Shown: in pieces, positions 4,763 to 5,916 of the stretch | How positions within the stretch are numbered: the stretch's first letter is position 1 | Layout: each line of letters begins with the position of its first letter | Source: Pseudomonadota bacterium | GTDB taxonomy: Bacteria > Pseudomonadota > Gammaproteobacteria > Pseudomonadales > Pseudohongiellaceae | Direction of reading: 5' to 3' | DNA length: 5,916 nt | Assembly: GCA_022563075.1 (NCBI GenBank) | Contig: JADFOC010000189.1 | Span: 1 to 5,916 of the forward strand | Position numbers and translations under genes: made by a program | The notes under the pieces: model-generated | Seen by the model: only the letters and a program-made list of their open reading frames with translations | Database searches by the model: none | Told to the model about the DNA's origin: nothing

Positions 4763-5916
4763 TCACAGGCCTTGATAAAGCGGCCGGGCATCTATCAATT
4801 GCTGAATTTGCCGGAGTCGTTGCTGGTATTCCTGGCTATTTCGGTCGTGGTACAGCGCATTGAAAACCGTTTCCGATAAACCATCACGATTACTTCCCAC
4901 TTCCGGCATGTAGTCGGATTCACTCTGCAGATTAGCTATCCGCTGTTGCATCTTCAGCGCAGTACTAACATCACGTGTGGATAGGCTCGCCATGGTGACC
5001 CCCACGCTATTCGCAGTCAGGTCAGAAAAGCTGAAACCGGAACGATAGCGAGCGTCGTAGGCTTCTTTGGTCGTCGACAGCATTTCTGCAATTTCAGCAC
5101 CTGCAGAAGCGGTGATCGCAGCGATGGAGACTAAATGTTGAGCCAAGTCCTGTCTGCGCTGCAAGCGGACTTCTATGAAGCTGGCGGTGGTGAGTTGCTG
5201 TGCCAGTTCTGCGCCGATTAACTGTTCTATATCTTCATCGTTTACATAAATCGCCAGGGTTTGAAACAATGTTCTGTTTTCAGCGATGGGATCGCTTCCA
5301 TTTAAAGATTTATCGTGAGCGGCGCTGAAGAGGGGGATTAAGAATGCATTCAATGAAACAGCTCTCAAGTCCGCCGGAATCGTTGCAACGACATCAAATA
5401 TCTGTCGATAGTGACTCATTATTCGCAGTCGATCCTGCTCCGAGATAAATAGTTGCTGCGCTTGATTTCTAATACGGCTGATTAAATCCGGGTCCCACTG
5501 CAATGCCACATCCATGCGATTACTCGATACTGCAACGCTTTCTACCCGGTTTACCAATTCGCTAAAATCCTGATAGGCGCCACTGGAAGACAGCAGACTA
5601 TTGCGTAGCCGGGTCAGAAAATAGTGCAAAAACCGGTTCGGTACTTGCAATTTGCCAATATGAAGTGACTCAAGTTCAAGCAGGTCTTGCTTGGCGACGA
5701 ACCTTCCCTGGATATTAAGAAATAGCGGTACCAAGCCATTGGTCAAATTTACACTCAACCGGGTGTTCAATACGTCGTCATTCAGGGAGAGTTGTGCGGC
5801 CCAGCCGGGTGACAGCTTCATCACGTCGATACTGTAGCGCAGTAACAAATTGAGCTCGTCAGCATTCAATTGCAGTTGCTGCACGCCAGCACTCGCCGGT
5901 GACTCAGGAGCACTAT
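4763..5916 (-). CDS. Conserved protein of unknown function, probably envelope-associated (cut by right window edge)
   Basis: The frame stays open to the right edge, so the N-terminus is missing. A GTG at 5884 is possible as a start, but reading on gives a Ser/Pro/Ala-rich stretch (SAPESPASAG) that looks like a linker after an unseen membrane anchor or signal. At least 383 residues are visible. Numbered from that GTG, residues 1-85 alternate in short hydrophobic strands ending in LHIGKLQVP, a pattern seen in anchored periplasmic beta domains. Residues about 100-270 are mainly helical. The most distinctive block is RRQDLAQHLVSIAA (243-256) through SGFSFSDLTANSVG (282-295). I recall similar blocks in uncharacterised gammaproteobacterial proteins but know no named domain. 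The C-terminal 60 residues are Gln/Arg-rich helix. No known catalytic motif is evident. It ends 40 bases before the DksA-like gene and is probably co-transcribed with it. Confidence 0.8.
   Translation of the reverse strand, partial: SAPESPASAGVQQLQLNADELNLLLRYSIDVMKLSPGWAAQLSLNDDVLNTRLSVNLTNGLVPLFLNIQGRFVAKQDLLELESLHIGKLQVPNRFLHYFLTRLRNSLLSSSGAYQDFSELVNRVESVAVSSNRMDVALQWDPDLISRIRNQAQQLFISEQDRLRIMSHYRQIFDVVATIPADLRAVSLNAFLIPLFSAAHDKSLNGSDPIAENRTLFQTLAIYVNDEDIEQLIGAELAQQLTTASFIEVRLQRRQDLAQHLVSIAAITASAGAEIAEMLSTTKEAYDARYRSGFSFSDLTANSVGVTMASLSTRDVSTALKMQQRIANLQSESDYMPEVGSNRDGLSETVFNALYHDRNSQEYQQRLRQIQQLIDARPLYQGL

Noticed and set aside
4723..4791. N-terminal extension of the DksA-like protein from the ATG at 4791
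   Set aside because: It overlaps the upstream gene by 29 bases and adds 23 residues unlike the family, while the ATG at 4722 has a well-placed AGGA.

Overview
The window looks like a chromosomal segment of a gammaproteobacterium, probably a marine or free-living lineage of the Pseudomonadales/Cellvibrionales/Oceanospirillales type. The evidence is the DksA and SfsA sequences, moderate base composition, compact spacing, and a dksA/aminotransferase/sfsA neighbourhood that I recall from Pseudomonas-like genomes. The genus is inference. I see no rRNA, tRNA, CRISPR array, insertion sequence, phage gene or attachment site.

Left part: the window opens inside dksA, which runs leftward (minus strand) and is cut by the left edge before its zinc finger. 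A non-coding divergent region of about 350 bases follows. It contains a perfect TATAAT box and a pair of AT-rich direct repeats. A rightward pair then begins: a fold-type I PLP-dependent aminotransferase followed by sfsA, a putative nuclease of the sugar fermentation stimulation family.

Right part: everything else is on the minus strand and converges on sfsA, with only 34 bases between the stop codons. In transcription order (right to left) it holds four genes. First is a conserved protein of unknown function, cut by the right edge. Next, 40 bases on, is a short DksA/TraR-type zinc-finger protein. After 129 bases comes a Cys/Met-metabolism PLP enzyme of the cystathionine gamma-synthase family. 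Last is a small Rieske [2Fe-2S] protein whose ATG overlaps the stop of the PLP enzyme (ATGA). The 129-base gap carries a plausible promoter and, just upstream of its -35 box, a perfect 19-base inverted repeat.

How they might work together: dksA and the DksA-like gene would both act on RNA polymerase through its secondary channel, but only dksA keeps the DxxDxA tip motif. The PLP enzyme and Rieske protein look translationally coupled, which suggests a shared sulfur-amino-acid or redox task. The PLP enzyme has Phe where characterised family members have the catalytic Tyr, so its usual label should not be taken as its reaction. Most of the window is ordinary housekeeping sequence. The least explained parts are the PLP enzyme/Rieske pair with its upstream palindrome, and the unknown protein beside the DksA-like gene. 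I found no convincing undescribed multi-gene system.
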